60,038 nucleotides of DNA from Leucobacter sp. cx-42. Its GTDB lineage: Bacteria > Actinomycetota > Actinomycetes > Actinomycetales > Microbacteriaceae. The stretch spans positions 1-60,038 of the forward strand of contig NZ_JACVMU010000014.1 of assembly GCF_014529985.1 (NCBI RefSeq), given 5' to 3'. Shown here piece by piece: positions 56,721 to 60,038 of the stretch (position 1 is the stretch's first letter; each line of letters starts with the position of its first letter). A program made the position numbers and the translations under genes. The notes under the pieces are model-generated. The model worked only from the letters and a program-made list of their open reading frames with translations, did not search any database and was not told the DNA's origin.

Positions 56721-59686
56721 CGCGTCTTCACCTCCGTTGCGATCGTGTCGGTTGTTCGAATTTCTTGGGTCGGCGCATCATCGTCCGATAAGTCTTGGCC
56801 AGAATCGAAGCCAAACTCTTCGTCTTCTTCTTCGTGCTCGTCAATCTCTGCGCCAAGGCTGCGAATCACGTCAAGCACGAGCCCGAAGACCACCAGGTAC
56901 ACACCGACATCGAAGAGGGTCGAGGTGACGAATGGCAGTGTGCCGAATGGGCCAAGATCAACATCTACCCAAGCCGAGGCAAGCGCGGCCTGACCGAAGA
57001 ACATCGGCAGAATCGCCATGGTGACCGCAAGCGCAAGTCCGGTGCCGAGGATGCGACCAGCATCAAGCGGGACCGTTGCCCGGAGCTCATACCGACCGCC
57101 GGCGAGGTATCGTGCAACGAGTGCAAGACCCGCCACCAGGCCTCCTGCGAAGCCGCCACCAGGCAGGTTGTGGCCTGCGAGGAGCAGATAGATCGACAGG
57201 ATGATCAGCGCGTGGAAGATCAAGCGCACCACGACCTCGAGAATGATCGAGCGACGATCCGGATCGAGCATCCGGCCAGAAAGCAGCCAGCTCAGACGAC
57301 GCTCGGGATCCTTCGGATCAATCACTCGCATCATGTGATCCTGGATCGCACTGCGCGCCTCGCGACGGCTCAGCTTCGGCTTCGTGTCGACGCGCGTACT
57401 CAGGAACACGAGCGAAGCAACACCCGTGGCAGCCGCGAGCACGACGGAGAGCTCACCAAGCGTGTCCCAGCCGCGGATGTCGACCAGCATGACGTTGACG
57501 ACGTTGTGGCCATGACCGCCATACACGGCAAGATCTGGCAGCTGCAGGGAAATCGGATCCGCCACTCGCGAGCCAAGCGCAATGAGCGCGACCGCGCCGA
57601 GCACCAGGCCGACACCGATGCCGATGCCAGCGCGAGCCCAACGCACCTTCACCGACGCTCGATTCCCGAACCGAGGCGCGAGGCGACGGATCACAAGCAC
57701 AAACGCGATGAGCGTGACGGTTTCAACGAGCAACTGCGTCAGCGCAAGATCGGGAGCACCGTGCAGCGCGAAGATCACGGCCATACCGTAACCCGTCACG
57801 CCGACGAGCAGCGCAGCCTTAAAACGAGTGCGAGCGCGCAGCGAGTAGATCGCCGCAAGAATCACGATGATCGCGATGGGAATCTGCACCGGCGAAGACA
57901 CGAGTTCCCACTCCTGCGGCCATGGCCGCAGTGCCAGGACTGTTCCGCCGACGCCGAAGATCAGCACGAGCAGAATCACCGCGAGGTAGAACGGAAGAGA
58001 ACCGCGCTGCGTGATCGCAGTCATCCGCACAGCAAAGGCGTCGAGCCAGTGGGTGATCAACCAGTAGAAGTGCGAAGCGGACCAGCGCTCGGAGGCCGGC
58101 GGCAACTTCGCCTGCAGCTTCCGTGCGGGGAAGAAGAGCAGCGTACCGAAGATCATCACTGCCAGCGAGATCCACAGTGCCGGCGTGAATCCGTGCCACA
58201 GGCTCAGGTGTTCCGCAGTGACATCAACGCCTGGGGTGTTCGGTGCTGCGAGTTGGAACACGGGATCCAACAGCGGTGCGATGATGCCGAACACGAGCGC
58301 GATTGAAACGAACACCGTCGGGGCGACGAAGAAGGACCGCTTCGGCCTGTGCGTGACCGGGGTCGGTGCGCAACCGGGCTTCGTCATGAATGCGCCCCAG
58401 AAGAAGCGGATCATGTAGGCAACAGTCAGCAGACTACCGACGAAGGCCACGATGAGTGCGAGCCAAGCGACGGGCTGTCGGTGCGCTGCCTCGAGGAGTT
58501 CGGTGAACACTGACTCCTTCGCGACAAATCCGAAGAAAATCGGGAACCCAGCCATCGAAGCTGCAGCGCCAGCGCTCACCACAGCGAGGACGGGGAACCG
58601 CTTGGACATCCCAGAGAGCCTGCGAAGATCTCGCACACCGGTCGCATAGTCGATAATGCCAACAGATAGGAAGAGCGGTGCCTTCGCCGCGGCATGCGCA
58701 AAGAGCATGACCAGGGCAGCAAACGTGGTGACCGGATCACCGACGCCGACTACCATGACGAGCAGTCCGAGCTGGCTGACCGTGCCGTGGGCAACAATGA
58801 GCTTGATATCGTTCTGGCGAAGCGCACGAATGCCACCGTTGAGCATCGTAATGGCGCCGAGGATGACGAGCGTCCATCGCAGGCCAGGAACATCGCTGAA
58901 GCCAGGACTCAGGCGGATCAGTAGGTAGACGCCTGCCTTCACCATCGCAGCGGCGTGCAGATATGCACTCACCGGCGTTGGTGCTGCCATTGCAGAGGGC
59001 AGCCAGAAGTGCGTGGGGAAAATAGCAGACTTGGTGAGCGCGCCAACTACGACAAGGTAGATCGCCACCGTCGCGAGCACACCTGATGGCGGATTCGCGA
59101 CGAGCTCGCTCAGCAGCGAGGTCCCGGCGGAATTCACGAGCAGCACGAAGCCCACGAGCATTGCCAAACCACCGAACGTGGTGACCATGAGTGCTTGCAG
59201 TGCCGCGACGTTCGCCGTGCGCAGCCGGAAGACATGACCGATGAGCAGGAAGGAGAAGACCGTGGTCCCTTCCCAGAAAATGAAGAGCAGATACAGGTTG
59301 TCTGCCAACACCAGGCCAAGCATTGAGGTCGCAAAGCCCATAAACACTGCAGCGAAGCGCGGCTGGCCAAGATCAGTATCGTCGAAGTACGAGGCGCAGT
59401 AGAACAGCACAAGAGCGCCGGCGCCACTCACCAGCAAGGAGAACAGCCAGCCAAGCGTGTCCAGCCGGAGAACAATATCTAGGCCAAGCTGCGGAACCCA
59501 AGGAATGGACTCAACGAACACCTCGCCGCTCAGCACGGCGGGGCCGAATGACGCGAGCACAGCGAAGACAACCGCCATGATTGCGGCAAGCACATAGAAT
59601 GCGCGGCAACGAATGCGAGAAGCCAATAGGTGAGTGACGGTAGATACCAGGGCCAACCCCAAGAGCATGAACGTCATAACACCCAT
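56717..59686 (-). CDS. mnhA: Cation/proton antiporter subunit A-B fusion
   Basis: A 989-residue membrane protein. Residues 1 to about 770 are MnhA/MrpA, with NuoL-like proton-pumping core segments (FPTHFWLPSAMAAPTPVSAYLHAA, VKAGVYLLIR) and the MrpA-specific C-terminal helices. Residues about 775-940 are an MnhB domain (ILSIYLLLAGHNLPGGGFAGGL, LFDVGVYLVVFGLVLDV), so A and B are one polypeptide and no separate mnhB exists. An acidic tail ends the protein. The ATG has GGGGAG upstream. It heads the mnhA-C-D-E-F-G operon, which exports sodium in exchange for protons. Confidence 0.95.
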   Translation of the reverse strand: MGVMTFMLLGLALVSTVTHLLASRIRCRAFYVLAAIMAVVFAVLASFGPAVLSGEVFVESIPWVPQLGLDIVLRLDTLGWLFSLLVSGAGALVLFYCASYFDDTDLGQPRFAAVFMGFATSMLGLVLADNLYLLFIFWEGTTVFSFLLIGHVFRLRTANVAALQALMVTTFGGLAMLVGFVLLVNSAGTSLLSELVANPPSGVLATVAIYLVVVGALTKSAIFPTHFWLPSAMAAPTPVSAYLHAAAMVKAGVYLLIRLSPGFSDVPGLRWTLVILGAITMLNGGIRALRQNDIKLIVAHGTVSQLGLLVMVVGVGDPVTTFAALVMLFAHAAAKAPLFLSVGIIDYATGVRDLRRLSGMSKRFPVLAVVSAGAAASMAGFPIFFGFVAKESVFTELLEAAHRQPVAWLALIVAFVGSLLTVAYMIRFFWGAFMTKPGCAPTPVTHRPKRSFFVAPTVFVSIALVFGIIAPLLDPVFQLAAPNTPGVDVTAEHLSLWHGFTPALWISLAVMIFGTLLFFPARKLQAKLPPASERWSASHFYWLITHWLDAFAVRMTAITQRGSLPFYLAVILLVLIFGVGGTVLALRPWPQEWELVSSPVQIPIAIIVILAAIYSLRARTRFKAALLVGVTGYGMAVIFALHGAPDLALTQLLVETVTLIAFVLVIRRLAPRFGNRASVKVRWARAGIGIGVGLVLGAVALIALGSRVADPISLQLPDLAVYGGHGHNVVNVMLVDIRGWDTLGELSVVLAAATGVASLVFLSTRVDTKPKLSRREARSAIQDHMMRVIDPKDPERRLSWLLSGRMLDPDRRSIILEVVVRLIFHALIILSIYLLLAGHNLPGGGFAGGLVAGLALVARYLAGGRYELRATVPLDAGRILGTGLALAVTMAILPMFFGQAALASAWVDVDLGPFGTLPFVTSTLFDVGVYLVVFGLVLDVIRSLGAEIDEHEEEDEEFGFDSGQDLSDDDAPTQEIRTTDTIATEVKTR

Positions 59687-59739
59687 AGGCGTAGCTCCCC
59701 TGCTGCCGATACCACGGCGTAAGTCAGATCATTTTTACC

Positions 59740-59745
59740 AGTCTA
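59740..59745 (-). promoter_or_regulatory. Candidate -10 box of the mnh operon
   Basis: TAGACT on the minus strand lies 54 bp upstream of the mnhA start, the same hexamer found before the kinase and ParA-like genes but here with a leader long enough to carry a Shine-Dalgarno. No clear -35 box. Confidence 0.4.
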
Positions 59746-59911
59746 GCGAACCCGCGCCTGGCAGATGCCCGTGTTGCAGGATGCGACGGATGCACGGGCC
59801 ACCCGGTGAGCGTCAGCAAGCGCTGAGACGGACAAATAACACGAGCATGAGAATCCGTCCCCCGGTGCGGGTGAACCTCATGTCAGTGGGCGTGTGCCTG
59901 GTTGTGGGTAC

Positions 59912-59932
59912 AAAAAAAGGGGGCCCGCCCCC
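59912..59932 (-). terminator. Minus-strand terminator for a gene beyond the right edge
   Basis: GGGGGC (59919-59924) and GCCCCC (59927-59932) form a tight hairpin that is followed on the minus strand by seven T. It cannot serve mnhA, which starts to its left, so a leftward transcript must enter from the right. Confidence 0.75.
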
Positions 59933-60038
59933 TAGCCCCTCCCCCTACAACAGGAAAAGAAACCAGGGAACGAACCCCCAATAAAACAGTGAAAGGGAAA
60001 CAACACGCTTGCACTCATTGCAAACCGTTGCTCCCCTC

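Larger units (their letters stand above)
59687..60038. other. Gene-free right end of the window
   Basis: About 350 bp with no convincing coding frame. It contains the presumed mnh promoter, a G/C-rich terminator on the minus strand (59912-59932) and A-rich, unremarkable sequence beyond it up to the edge. Any gene ended by that terminator lies to the right of the window. Confidence 0.6.

Noticed and set aside
54661..58306. Long plus-strand open frames opposite mnhD and mnhA
   Set aside because: Composition dominated by Arg, His, Glu and Gln as expected for antisense of membrane-protein genes.
1..60038. tRNA, rRNA, CRISPR arrays or prophage genes
   Set aside because: None seen on reading either strand; a covariance-model search would be needed to exclude small RNAs.

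Overview
The window is chromosomal DNA of a high-GC Gram-positive bacterium (Actinomycetota), most likely a member of the Microbacteriaceae. GC is about 60 % by eye. The evidence is the gene content: an mraZ-to-divIVA cell-division cluster with sepF and yggT but no ftsA, a class II DAHP synthase, a GarA/OdhI FHA protein beside an FtsR-type MerR regulator, a RamB-type regulator facing aceA/aceB, a PASTA kinase beside an Rv2175c-like protein, frequent GTG starts and TAGACT-like -10 boxes. I cannot name the genus. No tRNA, rRNA, CRISPR array or prophage was seen. The only mobile DNA is the tail of an IS30-type transposase at the left edge.

Layout. 1-5.3 kb: IS30 tail, then a leftward series of trpB (with its own Trp-codon leader peptide and terminator), priA, metK and rpoZ. 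5.4-11.3 kb: two acyl-CoA thioesterases, ettA, a small lipoprotein, ssb, msrA and nadE. 11.3-34.5 kb: one long leftward run, mraZ-rsmH-ftsL-ftsI-murE-murF-mraY-murD-ftsW-murG-murC-ftsQ-ftsZ-yggS-sepF-yggT-divIVA-lspA-rluD-dnaE-nadE-msrA. Many junctions are 4-bp ATGA/GTGA overlaps, which suggests translational coupling. This run makes the peptidoglycan precursor, places the divisome and the polar DivIVA, and continues into lipoprotein processing and replication genes.

34.5-35.2 kb: a gene-free stretch upstream of mraZ that is rich in palindromes. It carries the expected MraZ operator (three boxes, 10-bp period) and a second, oppositely oriented array of the same design 195 bp away. 35.2-45 kb: DUF3040 protein, polyprenyl diphosphate synthase, M20 dipeptidase, Rv2175c-like protein, four-PASTA Ser/Thr kinase, class II DAHP synthase, then plsC and fadD diverging from a palindromic operator candidate. 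45-50.1 kb: peptide deformylase, an orphan ParA-like ATPase, an Rv1830-like MerR, FtsR, GarA and RamB. 50.3-53.3 kb: the glyoxylate shunt aceA-aceB. 53.3-59.7 kb: a complete Mrp/Mnh cation/proton antiporter operon with A and B fused. Strong hairpins close nearly every convergent gene pair.

I found no wholly new multi-gene system; almost every gene belongs to a recognised family. The most unusual observations are the mirrored MraZ box arrays, a trp attenuator in front of a solitary trpB, a YNPR variant of the MurE specificity motif, a GarA homologue lacking one of the two regulatory threonines, and a TGTATCC palindrome between plsC and fadD.
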